Notes: a model not told the origin generated them from the letters alone. Counted from the stretch's first letter, positions 34,954 through 44,412 are shown. The stretch: 64,000 nucleotides of DNA from CADDYT01 sp035294125 (GCA_035294125.1 DATGLM010000046.1:1-64000); one strand, 5' to 3'. Numbers and translations are program-made.

Positions 34954-36716
34954 AATGATCCTCCTTCAGTTTGATAAGGGATTGCTTTCGTCCCTGAACG
35001 TTTCGCCTTAATACATGCCAGACGCCATTTCTGGTCTTTATACATGAGAAGCGCCCACATAATCCAGCTTGTGACCACCTGCGGCATTTCCGTCAGAACG
35101 CTGATCTGACGAGGCGGGATGAAGAAACCACCGGCGAAGAAGTCGGCCACCATGGAGCCTGCCGTCAAACCAAGAACAGCCAGGGCCAGCATGTGATCTT
35201 CATGTCTCTCCGAACGATAATCATCACAGAACGCTCGTCCTAGAGCACGCCAGAAACCGCGTTTCTCCTGTGGATTTTTCACTCGCTCCGGCAAAATCAC
35301 GAAATCCAGGCCAATTCTACTGAAAATGGATGTGAATACGTTCCTCTCATCGTTTTTCCTGGGCAAACGAGAGCGCTGGTAGAGCCTGTAAGCCAGAATC
35401 ATCATTATGACCGGGAAAGCAATGAACAGGAACAGGCCAAGCGGCCCGCACTCACCGAGAATCTGGAGGTAGCCATTGTGGGCGACGCACAGGCCGGTGG
35501 CATTGCAATTACGCAAAGCCTTCGGCAGGTTTGTGAAGGCCTGGTCGTAGGCCCAGAAATTACCAGGACCCACGCCAAGCAGGCGCTGCTTACTCCAGAC
35601 GCGCAGGGCATCTTGCCAGATGATGAGGCGCACAGCATCATCCGATTTGACGCTCTGCAATTTTTCAAATTCCGCCTTCAAAAGCGGAGTGAATGGCAGA
35701 ATGAGCACAATATAGGTCGCGAGCAGGCGGCGCGAGTAGATGAAGGTAATCACCAGAGCACCGACGCCGACCTCCAGCCACCAGCTATTTTCCAGGCAGA
35801 GGATGACACAGACCAGGCAGAGGACCGCAATCAGCAGGTACAGCAGGCGCACGCGCCAGTTGGGGGCTATCAGAGCGCGCACATAGGCCAGCAGGAAGCC
35901 AAGAGCAAGCAACTGGGCGATGGCGCGCAGGCTCATCCACCAGATATGAGGTTCCGAAAAGCGGAAGGTGTAGATATCCGCGCCGATGCGCTTGAAGTCA
36001 TAGAGCACCACCGCCGCTGTCAGCAAGGCCGAAATGATGAAGATACGTTGTATGTAGCGAATCAAACGCTCATTGGTCGAGACAATCATGCATACAATGG
36101 CATAGGTCATGACGGGGAAGCAAAAGACGATACATCCCAGAACCTCATCATAGATAATTGGGTTACTATTGATCTTGTGCGGTACTCCATGCGTCCAGAA
36201 GGCCTGGACGACGAGGTTGGAAATAATAGCCAGAAAGATAAGACACAGTTGGGGCCAGTAAGCCCGCAGAGGTGGCAAGAAAACTTTGCGTACCGAAAAA
36301 GCCGCCTGCACCAGCACAATGCAAAAGAGAGCGCCAATGAATACCTCTGAGGGATAGACATCCGCCGATTTCACCGTCACGATTTTCGGAGCGAGGGCAG
36401 TTGTCCCCAGCGTAAAAACCAACAGGGCAAATTGCGGATGCCTGAGAATGGCGATGAAGGCGGGTAGCAGCAGGAGACCAGCACAGACGGCAATGACGAT
36501 GGTAAGCGGGAAAGCCGCCAGAATCTGCCCACCAAAAACGCCGATGAGACAGGCCACGGCGATCAGCAGAAGGCGCGGCCACCAGAAAGCGAGTCGCTGC
36601 CGCAAGAAAAGGCGGTGATAGTAAGCCTGATGCCGCTTTATCTGTGTTTCCAGGTCAGGCGTTCCCCCTCCTGGGGGAAGGGGAGGCCTGTTGGAAAAGG
36701 AATCAGTGATCTGCAT
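34950..36716 (-). CDS. O-antigen ligase/polymerase family membrane protein (Wzy-like)
   Basis: A 588-residue protein with about 12 membrane helices and the Wzy_C signature in the large external loop: LLGVGPGNFWAYDQAF followed by AHNGYLQILGECGPLGLFLF. Members polymerise or ligate lipid-linked oligosaccharides on the outer face of the membrane. It lies between the chain-length determinant gene (12 bases upstream) and the degenerate AP gene (4-base overlap). A cytoplasmic loop near residue 455-500 is longer than usual. Polymerase rather than ligase is favoured because an O-antigen acceptor is not expected in a Chloroflexota cell. Confidence 0.85.
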   Translation of the reverse strand: MQITDSFSNRPPLPPGGGTPDLETQIKRHQAYYHRLFLRQRLAFWWPRLLLIAVACLIGVFGGQILAAFPLTIVIAVCAGLLLLPAFIAILRHPQFALLVFTLGTTALAPKIVTVKSADVYPSEVFIGALFCIVLVQAAFSVRKVFLPPLRAYWPQLCLIFLAIISNLVVQAFWTHGVPHKINSNPIIYDEVLGCIVFCFPVMTYAIVCMIVSTNERLIRYIQRIFIISALLTAAVVLYDFKRIGADIYTFRFSEPHIWWMSLRAIAQLLALGFLLAYVRALIAPNWRVRLLYLLIAVLCLVCVILCLENSWWLEVGVGALVITFIYSRRLLATYIVLILPFTPLLKAEFEKLQSVKSDDAVRLIIWQDALRVWSKQRLLGVGPGNFWAYDQAFTNLPKALRNCNATGLCVAHNGYLQILGECGPLGLFLFIAFPVIMMILAYRLYQRSRLPRKNDERNVFTSIFSRIGLDFVILPERVKNPQEKRGFWRALGRAFCDDYRSERHEDHMLALAVLGLTAGSMVADFFAGGFFIPPRQISVLTEMPQVVTSWIMWALLMYKDQKWRLACIKAKRSGTKAIPYQTEGGSF

Positions 36717-36727
36717 AGCGCTAGCTC

Positions 36728-38554
36728 TTACTCATTTCCAGGGCGTATATCCGGGCGACGCGGAGAAACAGGCAGTTGCTGCATCTGTATCGGCACCATG
36801 CCAGGTAGAGATGGCAGCGACCCGGGACGCAGTGTTCCACCGGGAGTCGGAGGAGGAACCGGCACAGGTGCTGATTGGGGAGCCGGTGAAGGTGCTACTG
36901 ACGGCTCAGGACGCGGTACAGGGGAATGGCCGTTGCCATTGCCGTTGCTATGACCATTGCCATTTGCTGAAACCGTTACGGAAGTCCACTCCTCTTTCAA
37001 AGTCTCAGCGGGCATAGCCGTTGCGAAGTAGCGATTCTTCTTGCGCCTTGGCTGGCGATTCATAATGATGCCGGCAGGAACGTGCGCCAGTGAGGTCAGC
37101 ACCTCTTTTGCCCGCAGCAGAAGCGACATTTTATCATCGCCATAGTTCATGACAACAGCCACACCATCGACCATCGTGGCAAGCAGAGCGGCGTCGGCAT
37201 TTTCCAACAGAGCCGGTCCTTCAATGATGACGAGATCGGTTTTCTTGCGCAACTGGCTGAGGATGGCGGGGAACTTCTGCGCCAGGACAAAGGAGGGGTC
37301 ATCCAGCGTCGAGCCGCCGGAGACCAGCCAGATATTTGGCGTATTGCTGCGCTGCACAACGGCATCAACCGGCTCACCCATCGGGGCTTTGAGCAGGCCG
37401 CTCAAACCAATGCCACCGGGATTAATGCCAAATGTCAGGTGCGTTGAGGGTCGGCGCAGATTGCCGTCGACGACGACCACGGTGCCACCGCCGCGCGCTA
37501 CCGTTGAGGCAATGGCTGCCACGACGGTCGATTTCCCTTCGGCGACCTGCGGGCTGGTCACCAGCAGCGCAACACCCTGCGGGGCCTGCCACTGCGCGGG
37601 GAGAATACGAGTCAGGCGCAGATTGGCACAGATATCGGCAAATTCCTGCGCAATCTCACCCGTTGGACGGAACAAAACGCTCTTGATGTCTGTCTGCTTC
37701 CTCAAGCCGCCCAGGTAGGCCAGACCAAGCTTCTCCTTGACGAGATCTTCACCATAGAGATGACCATCCAGCGAGACCAGTATAATCATCACGAGCAGTC
37801 CCAACACCAGGCCGGCAGCGGCCATGACACCAATAATCTCCGTACCTTTGCTGGCTTGAGTAACAGTGGCCGGAAGAGCTTCTGCTGAAACAAAGACATC
37901 CGCCTTCACCGATGGCGGCAAGGTTTGTAAGGTTGCTTGGAGAGAATCGATGTTGTGTGTCACATCGGTCAGGTTGTTATTATAGATGGTGTAGTGCGGA
38001 TCAGAGGTTGAAGCAAGGGAAGCAATTTCCGCCTCGTACTGCTTTTTCTGATTCTCCAGCGTTGCAATCTGGCTATTCAAAGAGTTGATCTTTGAGGTCA
38101 GATCGCTCATGACTTCGGCCGTCTTATATTGCACGTATCCATTCGCAACATCATTGGCGATCATGACGGCATCGGCAGGCTTCGGAGCGGTAGCCGTCAG
38201 AGTAAAGAAAGATGTTGTTGTTGAGGGCGCTGTTACCGTCACATCCAATGTGAGGTCCAACGGAGTAAAGTGATGGGCCTTCAACTCAGGATACTTGCTG
38301 TAGACATATTGCATCACTCCCAGCGTCACAATTTCAGCAGCATCGTTCGCCGCCTGGGAGATACTATCTGTAGAGTTTGCATTTTGACCGGGATAGGTTG
38401 TGCCGGGAGCGCCTGCGTCAACAAGCATGGTTGCCGTGGCCTGGTAGGCTGGTGGCAATGCTTTCGCAATGCCGATACCTACCAGCGTTGTGACCACCAG
38501 GCAAACTGCAATGGACCAGGCGTAACGCTTCATACTCGGGAAATAACGCTTCAA
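36728..38554 (-). CDS. Polysaccharide co-polymerase with degenerate BY-kinase domain (Wzz/CpsD-like)
   Basis: The 608-residue protein has a Wzz domain between two membrane helices (12-32 and 238-262) with a coiled coil (about 150-180), followed by a P-loop domain. Walker A is TSPQVAEGKST (333-343), Walker A' VVDGNLRRP (361-369), and Walker B DLVIIEGP (440-447), where the usual final Asp is Glu. The C-terminal 90 residues are Asn/Gly/His then Pro-rich and lack the Tyr cluster that BY-kinases autophosphorylate. It probably sets chain length and may bind but not transfer phosphate. The start is TTG 38554, preceded by AAGGAGGAGAG; the ATG seven codons later has no comparable site. Confidence 0.85.
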   Translation of the reverse strand: MKRYFPSMKRYAWSIAVCLVVTTLVGIGIAKALPPAYQATATMLVDAGAPGTTYPGQNANSTDSISQAANDAAEIVTLGVMQYVYSKYPELKAHHFTPLDLTLDVTVTAPSTTTSFFTLTATAPKPADAVMIANDVANGYVQYKTAEVMSDLTSKINSLNSQIATLENQKKQYEAEIASLASTSDPHYTIYNNNLTDVTHNIDSLQATLQTLPPSVKADVFVSAEALPATVTQASKGTEIIGVMAAAGLVLGLLVMIILVSLDGHLYGEDLVKEKLGLAYLGGLRKQTDIKSVLFRPTGEIAQEFADICANLRLTRILPAQWQAPQGVALLVTSPQVAEGKSTVVAAIASTVARGGGTVVVVDGNLRRPSTHLTFGINPGGIGLSGLLKAPMGEPVDAVVQRSNTPNIWLVSGGSTLDDPSFVLAQKFPAILSQLRKKTDLVIIEGPALLENADAALLATMVDGVAVVMNYGDDKMSLLLRAKEVLTSLAHVPAGIIMNRQPRRKKNRYFATAMPAETLKEEWTSVTVSANGNGHSNGNGNGHSPVPRPEPSVAPSPAPQSAPVPVPPPTPGGTLRPGSLPSLPGMVPIQMQQLPVSPRRPDIRPGNE

Positions 38555-38795
38555 GGTCTCTCCTCCTTAAACCAAATCAAGAAACAAGCTTTCTTTCAGC
38601 ATACACATCGGCATATACAGCAAACGCCTGCCTGCGATAGGGTAGTCTCATACGCGCATTTCTATGAACCTATACAACATGAGTTGCAGTGTAGCAGCAT
38701 GCGCGTCGCAACTCCCTGAAACATATGTTGCGTTCCGGTGATGATCTTGCATCCACGGTTACGATTTCTCAACCAACTTGCACGTTTCTCAGGCT

Positions 38796-40037
38796 TCAAG
38801 AGAAGAAAACCTTCAACAATTCAACCTGAGCATCGAAAGAGATGTTGTTCTGGTCAGTCGAATAGAAGGCGACTACGCCCTCTTGCACACCTGAGCCGTT
38901 TAGCTGATAGTGGACGGACTGGCTAAAGTCAACGTAGCCAGAGGAGGCCGGGCTGCTAATCGGACCGGAGTCACCAACGATGGTGAAGTTATCATCGTAG
39001 AGTACGACATGACCGAGGATACTGCCGCTGGCATTCGTGGTGCCATTCACGGTAACGGGATTTGTTACCTGTGTCCCACTGGCAGGGCTGGTGATCGATG
39101 TGCCGGTATCGAGCGGCACGAGCTGGCTGACCTCGAAGATGTTGTTGACGTTCCCATCCAGGCGGAAGAGCGTCGCCGTAAAGCCGCCGCCGCCGGTACC
39201 CTGGTTGGTGACCTGAACAACATAGGTTGCCTTTGCATTATTAAATGCGATGTTTTGCGAAGTGACATTCGTCCAGTGGAACAATTCATAGGCCAGCCTG
39301 TGCAGCACTTCGCCACCATTCAGACGCCAGGCGTTCTGGCCTGCGACAGTTGTATCGGTTGACGATGCCAGCGCCTCGGATTGCTCAGCCTGATAATGGG
39401 TCACGTCAGGATAGATGCCAGGGAACAGGATTTGCTGGAAGGTTGCGCTGCTCGCGTTCCACTGGTATTCCTTAAATACATTCGGCCCAATGGGGTCATT
39501 CGAGGCATTTTCCGCGATCAGCAGCGTATTGGCAGGGCTGATAGAAGCCTTCCCCTGCACCAGACCCAGCGCAGAGAAGCGTTTGACCGGGGTGCCGGTC
39601 AGATTATCATAGACGTAACAGTCCATTTTAGCGTCCGGCGTATAATAGCGCACGACGACCAGTGCGGTCAGCGCGCCGTTTTGCTCCAGATTGCCACAGG
39701 TGACCTGCTGTACTTTATTGACATTGGTCTTTGTTCCCAGCAGGCTATCCCAGTTGATGGACAGAGTGGGACAATTGGAGACCTGCAGCGTAATAGGCGT
39801 AGGCTTGAAGGCGGGCGTTGGGGTCAGAGTCGGCGTCGGGGCAGTGGTAGGCGTCTCCGTCGCAAAATCGCTCGCGCCCGCCCCCTGAGAAGGTGTTGGG
39901 AAAAGGCTGCACGCGCTTAATAGGAGCAGCAGACAACAGAGCAGAAGACCGCAGCCAGCAGCTATCACGCCACCATGCTGTATCGGTTGCCTGGAACCCT
40001 TCTTTTCTTTGAGCAATCGCATATGTCGTATTTCCAT
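38796..40037 (-). CDS. Lipoprotein with Gmad2/Ig-like C-terminal domain
   Basis: The 413-residue protein has a basic N-terminus, a hydrophobic stretch and the lipobox LLSAC, followed by a Thr/Pro-rich spacer (TPTTAPTPTLTPTPAF) typical of exported Chloroflexota lipoproteins. The central part has no recognised domain. The last about 100 residues (ITSPASGTQVTNPVTVNGTT, later YDDNFTIVGDSGP) match the Gmad2 immunoglobulin-like domain found in spore germination and surface proteins. It is probably anchored at the outer face of the membrane, perhaps as an assembly factor for the neighbouring polysaccharide. ATG 40037 has GGAGAGAG directly before it; codons at 40058 and 40022 are alternatives. Confidence 0.75.
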   Translation of the reverse strand: MEIRHMRLLKEKKGSRQPIQHGGVIAAGCGLLLCCLLLLLSACSLFPTPSQGAGASDFATETPTTAPTPTLTPTPAFKPTPITLQVSNCPTLSINWDSLLGTKTNVNKVQQVTCGNLEQNGALTALVVVRYYTPDAKMDCYVYDNLTGTPVKRFSALGLVQGKASISPANTLLIAENASNDPIGPNVFKEYQWNASSATFQQILFPGIYPDVTHYQAEQSEALASSTDTTVAGQNAWRLNGGEVLHRLAYELFHWTNVTSQNIAFNNAKATYVVQVTNQGTGGGGFTATLFRLDGNVNNIFEVSQLVPLDTGTSITSPASGTQVTNPVTVNGTTNASGSILGHVVLYDDNFTIVGDSGPISSPASSGYVDFSQSVHYQLNGSGVQEGVVAFYSTDQNNISFDAQVELLKVFFS

Positions 40038-40200
40038 CTCTCTCCGTACCTCGCACAAAAAATAAATGATTGCTGAGTATTTTGCCTTCCGGGTTTTCCA
40101 TTGCCCCTCATCATCTCCTCCACTTTCCCAATATCAGACTGTTGAGAATAGCGATGCGAGAACGTCCTACTGCATGTATCGGCCTCTCAGAGAAAATGTT

Positions 40201-40231
40201 TATAGCTGCCCCCACACAACTCGCAGCTATA
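40201..40231. repeat. Inverted repeat in the long divergent spacer
   Basis: TATAGCTGC (40201-40209) pairs perfectly with GCAGCTATA (40223-40231) around a 13-base loop. It lies in the 579-base spacer (40038-40616) between the minus-strand lipoprotein gene and the plus-strand sulfotransferases. The spacer should contain both promoters but I cannot place them with confidence, and I see no gene in it. Confidence 0.4.
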
Positions 40232-40616
40232 CATTTCGCGTTGATCGTTTCTCAACCAGTTTTGGGACCGAGTGGGAGGAAAGCACCTCACTCGCCCACC
40301 CTAACTGAAAAACGGCATATGAAACACGCTGTAACATCGATAAACACCAGTAGGACTCCTTCCTCATAGCAAGGACGGTACAAAGAGCAAGCAGTAACTT
40401 TCTCCCCCTTTTCGTCCAGATAACTCAGATAAGGGAAGATAATTTGTCAGGGATTATGCACATGGTTGTCATTTCTTTACTCTAAGCCAGCAATAACAAC
40501 CGGTTTATCACCCGTCATTCACAGGTTTCTATCCATACCTGCACTACTCTATGAGCGTCTTCTCCTGGAGATAGAGCATACACACCGATCAACGAAAGTG
40601 GGCATACATCACGATA

Positions 40617-41504
40617 ATGAGTATTATGGACACGATCAAACCAGTGTACTGGGGCGCGCGGTCTTCCTATAGATTGGCGACGAACCGGCTGCGGCTCCTG
40701 CCGGATTTCATTATCATCGGCACGCAGCGAGGAGGGACAACTTCTCTCTATTACTACCTGGTAGAATATGCCGGTGTCGCCCCCGCACAGCATAAAGAGG
40801 TACATTTCTTTGACGATCACTTCCAGCAAGGCATGCGCTGGTACCGGGCACAGTTTCCGACCGTCACGCAAAAGTATCTGACAGAGCAGGTGAGCAGGCG
40901 ACGCTTTGTGACGGGTGAATCCAGCCCTTACTATCTTTTTGACCCGCGCATTCCTGCAAGAGTGCGAACCGCTCTACCAGAGGTGAAACTGATCGTTCTG
41001 CTGAGAAACCCCGTTGACCGCGCCTATTCCCATCACTGGCTTTCAACGCACGAGGGGCACGAGACGCTGTCGTTCGAGAAGGCGCTTCGCCTTGAGGAGG
41101 AGCGACTGCGTGGAGAGGAGGAAAAAATGCTGGTCGATGAACACTACGAGAGCTACAACCACCGGCACTACGCTTACCTGGGACGTGGAGTCTACGTCGA
41201 TCAGTTGCGTACCTGGCTGCGTTCTTTCCCCAGAGAGCAGTTTCTGATTCTTAAAAGTGAGGACCTCTACCAGAATCCGGTGGCGATTACAAAACAAACG
41301 CTCGAGTTCCTGGGCCTGCCTCCTTCTGTGCTCAACACGCAGAAGGAATTCAAACAGTACCGGGAACCAGTGCCGAGGGGATATAAGAACAACGAAAAAC
41401 CGCCGCGCATGGACCTGGAACTGAGAAAGGATCTGTCGGCCTATTTCAAACCCCACAATCAACGATTGTACGACTTATTAGGACGCGATTTTGGATGGGA
41501 GTAA
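40617..41504 (+). CDS. Sulfotransferase, paralogue 1
   Basis: A 295-residue PAPS-dependent sulfotransferase of the heparan-type family. The 5'-phosphosulfate loop is IIIGTQRGGTTSLY (32-45) and the 3'-phosphate site LLRNPVDRAYSHHW (about 128-141). KEVHFFDDHF and GESSPYYLF are family signatures, and the end is YDLLGRDFGWE. It should transfer sulfate from PAPS to a hydroxyl of a sugar or peptide in the cytoplasm. It is the first of three tandem copies leading to the priming sugar transferase, so sulfation of the exopolysaccharide repeat unit is the likely job. The ATG chosen is the first in the frame; no strong binding site precedes it. Confidence 0.9.
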   Translation: MSIMDTIKPVYWGARSSYRLATNRLRLLPDFIIIGTQRGGTTSLYYYLVEYAGVAPAQHKEVHFFDDHFQQGMRWYRAQFPTVTQKYLTEQVSRRRFVTGESSPYYLFDPRIPARVRTALPEVKLIVLLRNPVDRAYSHHWLSTHEGHETLSFEKALRLEEERLRGEEEKMLVDEHYESYNHRHYAYLGRGVYVDQLRTWLRSFPREQFLILKSEDLYQNPVAITKQTLEFLGLPPSVLNTQKEFKQYREPVPRGYKNNEKPPRMDLELRKDLSAYFKPHNQRLYDLLGRDFGWE

Positions 41505-41620
41505 CGAACGCCATCCTATCCCGCAAGGATGATCTCCCGTGGTCACCCTTCGCCCATCGCGTAGGGGCGGTCCTTTGTGGTCGCCCACGGCAGCTTAGAA
41601 TAGCAAAGGAGCATACCCAT

Positions 41621-42472
41621 ATGACCACTATAGATAAGGATGTATTGAGGAAAGCGTACCGGGCAACCACAAACCCGCTACGGCTTCTGCCAGACTTTAT
41701 CATCATCGGAGTGCAGAAAGGCGGTACGACATCGCTCTATCGCTATCTGATAGAGCATCCCTCGATTGCCCCTATCTATGTCAAAGAGCCGCACTTTTTT
41801 GATGTCTACTTCCATAAGGGGCTGGGCTGGTACCGGGCGCATTTTCCAACGCTGACGGAGAAATACGCAACTCAACTTGTACGAAAGCAGAAGTTTCTCA
41901 CCGGCGAGGCCAGCCCGTACTATCTGCTTCACCCCCTGGCCCCCAAACGAGTCGCAGCGACCTTGCCGCACGTAAAACTCATTGTCCTGTTGCGCAACCC
42001 GGTCGACCGCGCATACTCGCAGTACCAGCACCAGCGCCGCCAGCCGGGCGTTGAGCCGCTCTCCTTTGAAGAGGCCATCGAGCGCGAGGCGGAGCGGCTG
42101 GCCGGGGAAGAGGAGAAAATGCTGCAAGATGAGCGCTATACCAGTTTCAACCACCGCCACTACTCTTACCTGGCGCGGGGAACGTACATCGAGCAACTGC
42201 CGCGCTGGATGAAAATGTTCCCGCGCGAGCGGTTCCTGATTCTGAAAAGTGAAGACCTCTTCTCCAATCCGGCGGCCATTGTGGGGCAGACACTGGAATT
42301 CCTGAACATTCCGGTCAGTAAGGAACAGCGAGAGAAGGCGTACAGGCCGTTCAACGAAGCACGCTACGAGCCGATGGCCCCAGAAACTCGCGCACGCCTG
42401 ATCGAGCACTTCAAGCCGCTCAATGCGCGACTCTATGAATTTCTCGAACGAGATTTTGGATGGGATCAATGA
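41621..42472 (+). CDS. Sulfotransferase, paralogue 2
   Basis: A 283-residue paralogue with IIIGVQKGGTTSLY, KEPHFFDVYF, GEASPYYLL, LLRNPVDRAYSQYQ and a FLERDFGWDQ end. Both PAPS contacts are intact. ATG 41621 is chosen over upstream codons because AAAGGAGC lies just before it; the extra upstream residues would be unrelated to the family. The 116-base gap to paralogue 1 holds nothing recognisable. Divergence among the copies lies mostly after residue 170, the acceptor side, which suggests different sulfation positions. Confidence 0.9.
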   Translation: MTTIDKDVLRKAYRATTNPLRLLPDFIIIGVQKGGTTSLYRYLIEHPSIAPIYVKEPHFFDVYFHKGLGWYRAHFPTLTEKYATQLVRKQKFLTGEASPYYLLHPLAPKRVAATLPHVKLIVLLRNPVDRAYSQYQHQRRQPGVEPLSFEEAIEREAERLAGEEEKMLQDERYTSFNHRHYSYLARGTYIEQLPRWMKMFPRERFLILKSEDLFSNPAAIVGQTLEFLNIPVSKEQREKAYRPFNEARYEPMAPETRARLIEHFKPLNARLYEFLERDFGWDQ

Positions 42473-42473
42473 C

Positions 42474-43337
42474 ATGCCAGCAACAACAGACGCACCAACA
42501 CCGCTTTTAGAGAAGTTGTATCGTGCAGGGACTTCCCCGCTACGCTTGCTGCCTGATTTTCTGATTATTGGAACGCAGCGCGGCGGCACTACCTCTCTCT
42601 ATAACTACCTGGCGGATCACCCCTGTATCGGAGCCGCTTCGATCAAAGAGGTTCATTTCTTCGACAGCGCCCATTTCAAGCAGGGGGAGATATGGTATCG
42701 CGGCCATTTTCCGACCGTGTGGCAGAAATACGCGACTGAGCGCGGGCAGAAACAGAAGTTTCTCACCGGCGAATCCAGCCCGTACTATCTGTTTCATCCC
42801 CATACAGCGAAGCGCGTGGCCACGCTGCTGCCGCAAGTCAAACTGATCGTGATGCTGCGCAACCCGGTCGACCGGGCCTACTCCCACTATTACCACGAGA
42901 TCGCCGGTGGACATGAAAAGCTTCCCACATTTGAAGATGCTATCGAGGGCGAGGAAGAGCGGCTGCGCGGAGAGCAGGAGAAGATGCTGGCCGATGAACA
43001 GTATCACAGCTACAACCACCGCCACTACTCCTACCTGGCGCGAGGCAGATATATCGAGCAACTTCCGGCATGGCTCGACCTCTTTGTGAAAGAGCAGGTC
43101 TTAATCCTCAAAAGCGAAGATTTCTACGCAGACCCGGCAGCCGTATACCTGCAGACGCTGCGTTTCCTGGATGTGCCGGAGGTGACACTGAAAGCTGAGC
43201 AGCAGGCGTTCAAGACGTACAATGAGACCAGGGCGCCAAAGATGAATGCCGAAACACGCAAGCGGCTGCTGGATTACTTCGCGCCCTATAACGAGCGTCT
43301 TTACGATCGCTTGAACACGAATTTCGGGTGGGAGTAA
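42474..43337 (+). CDS. Sulfotransferase, paralogue 3
   Basis: A 287-residue paralogue with LIIGTQRGGTTSLY, KEVHFFDSAHF, GESSPYYLF, MLRNPVDRAYSHYY and a LNTNFGWE end. The ATG at 42474 lies one base after the stop of paralogue 2, so the two are translationally coupled. Catalytic and PAPS-binding residues are intact. As for the other copies, the acceptor is unknown; exopolysaccharide is favoured by the sugar transferase gene downstream, but the peptide of the adjacent RiPP locus cannot be excluded. Confidence 0.9.
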   Translation: MPATTDAPTPLLEKLYRAGTSPLRLLPDFLIIGTQRGGTTSLYNYLADHPCIGAASIKEVHFFDSAHFKQGEIWYRGHFPTVWQKYATERGQKQKFLTGESSPYYLFHPHTAKRVATLLPQVKLIVMLRNPVDRAYSHYYHEIAGGHEKLPTFEDAIEGEEERLRGEQEKMLADEQYHSYNHRHYSYLARGRYIEQLPAWLDLFVKEQVLILKSEDFYADPAAVYLQTLRFLDVPEVTLKAEQQAFKTYNETRAPKMNAETRKRLLDYFAPYNERLYDRLNTNFGWE

Positions 43338-43489
43338 GACGGTAGAAACAAAGTTCAGGAAAATCTTAACCGGATTGATAAATTTACAATCACTTCTTAA
43401 CTGCTTCACTACCGACAAGCTTACCTGCATCTGCTACACTAATGGCGTCGAGGGATAAATATCAAAAAGAGGTAGTGAGAGACAGACAT

Positions 43490-44203
43490 ATGGACCAGAT
43501 CAGTGTAGTAGTACCGCAGCGTGAGGAAGGGCCAGCTTCGCAGGTAGCTGCGGTCACGATAGGCATAGGCGTCACCAGTAGAGAGATAGTACAGGAGCCT
43601 GGTCGGCTGTACTATGTGATCAAACGCTTTCTTGACATCGTGCTGTCGGTTTCTGGCATTCTCATACTCATCCCGGTATTCGTTATCATCGCCCTCTGGA
43701 TAAAGCTCGACGATGGAGGCCCGGTCCTTCATTTTCGAGAAATCGTTGGCATGCATGGCCGACGCTTTTACGCACTGAAATTTCGGACAATGATTCGTAA
43801 TGCTGATGAATATCTGGCGAAACATCCTGAGCTGATGCGCAAGTACCAGCAGAACATGAAACTGATTGGTGATCCGCGCATCACAAGAGCAGGGCGATTC
43901 CTGCGCAAGACAAGCCTGGATGAGCTGCCACAATTATTTAATGTCCTGGTTGGGCAGATGTCTCTCGTAGGGCCGCGTATCATTCATCCCAGCGAGCTGT
44001 CGCGCTATGGTGAGTACGCGCAGAAGCGGCTCTCAGTCAAGCCGGGCATTACTGGCCTCTGGCAAATCAGCGGACGCCAGCACATCTCCTATGATGAGCG
44101 GGTTCGCCTTGATATGCAATACATCGATCATCGTTCATGTGCAACGGATCTCGTTATCCTCCTGAAGACGGTGAAGGTCTTCATCGTCCACACAGGAGCA
44201 TGA
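43490..44203 (+). CDS. Priming sugar transferase (polyprenyl-phosphate sugar-1-phosphate transferase)
   Basis: A 237-residue protein of the bacterial sugar transferase family (WcaJ/WbaP C-terminal type). One membrane or re-entrant helix (LDIVLSVSGILILIPVFVIIAL) is followed by the catalytic part with KLDDGGPVLHF, FYALKFRTM, RAGRFLRKTSLDELPQLFNV, GQMSLVGPRI and PGITGLWQISGR. It should move a sugar-1-phosphate onto undecaprenyl phosphate and begin polysaccharide assembly. I chose ATG 43490, which has GAGAGAC upstream; ATG 43442 in the same frame lacks a binding site. Its stop lies 29 bases before the RiPP precursor gene, so the two may share a transcript. Confidence 0.9.
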   Translation: MDQISVVVPQREEGPASQVAAVTIGIGVTSREIVQEPGRLYYVIKRFLDIVLSVSGILILIPVFVIIALWIKLDDGGPVLHFREIVGMHGRRFYALKFRTMIRNADEYLAKHPELMRKYQQNMKLIGDPRITRAGRFLRKTSLDELPQLFNVLVGQMSLVGPRIIHPSELSRYGEYAQKRLSVKPGITGLWQISGRQHISYDERVRLDMQYIDHRSCATDLVILLKTVKVFIVHTGA

Positions 44204-44232
44204 TAGCGACTAGTTTGGAGGAAAGTGTTAGC

Positions 44233-44391
44233 ATGACTAACGCACGTGCGAAGTATCAGGCTCCTAAGCTTGAGGTACAGCGCCTCCGCGACCTGCCAAT
44301 CGCCCTGGCATCGTCCGGCTGCCGCGTTACCCCGAGCAAGAACGCCGTTAGCTGCTCTACCTCTGGCACCGGCGGGCGGACTGGCAACTAG
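44233..44391 (+). CDS. RiPP precursor peptide with lasso-type leader
   Basis: A 52-residue peptide with a strong site (GGAGGAAAG) 8 bases before its ATG. The leader KYQAPKLEVQRLRDLP contains Y-x-x-P-x-L (Tyr8, Pro11, Leu13), the motif that lasso-peptide leaders use to bind a PqqD-like recognition protein, and such a gene lies downstream. The core side after about residue 26 is ASSGCRVTPSKNAVSCSTSG followed by TGGRTGN: two Cys (30 and 41), many Ser/Thr/Gly and no hydrophobic ring-plug residue. The leader Thr normally found two residues before a lasso core is not evident. Cleavage site and product type are unknown. Precursor identity is well supported by motif, size, context and ribosome site. 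Confidence 0.75.
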   Translation: MTNARAKYQAPKLEVQRLRDLPIALASSGCRVTPSKNAVSCSTSGTGGRTGN

Positions 44392-44412
44392 TCTTTCCTG
44401 TTAATCCAGAGA

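Noticed and set aside
40617..43337. Tandem repeats at DNA level (three similar genes) as a possible assembly artefact
   Set aside because: The three sulfotransferase genes differ throughout and have distinct spacers, so they are diverged paralogues rather than duplicated reads.
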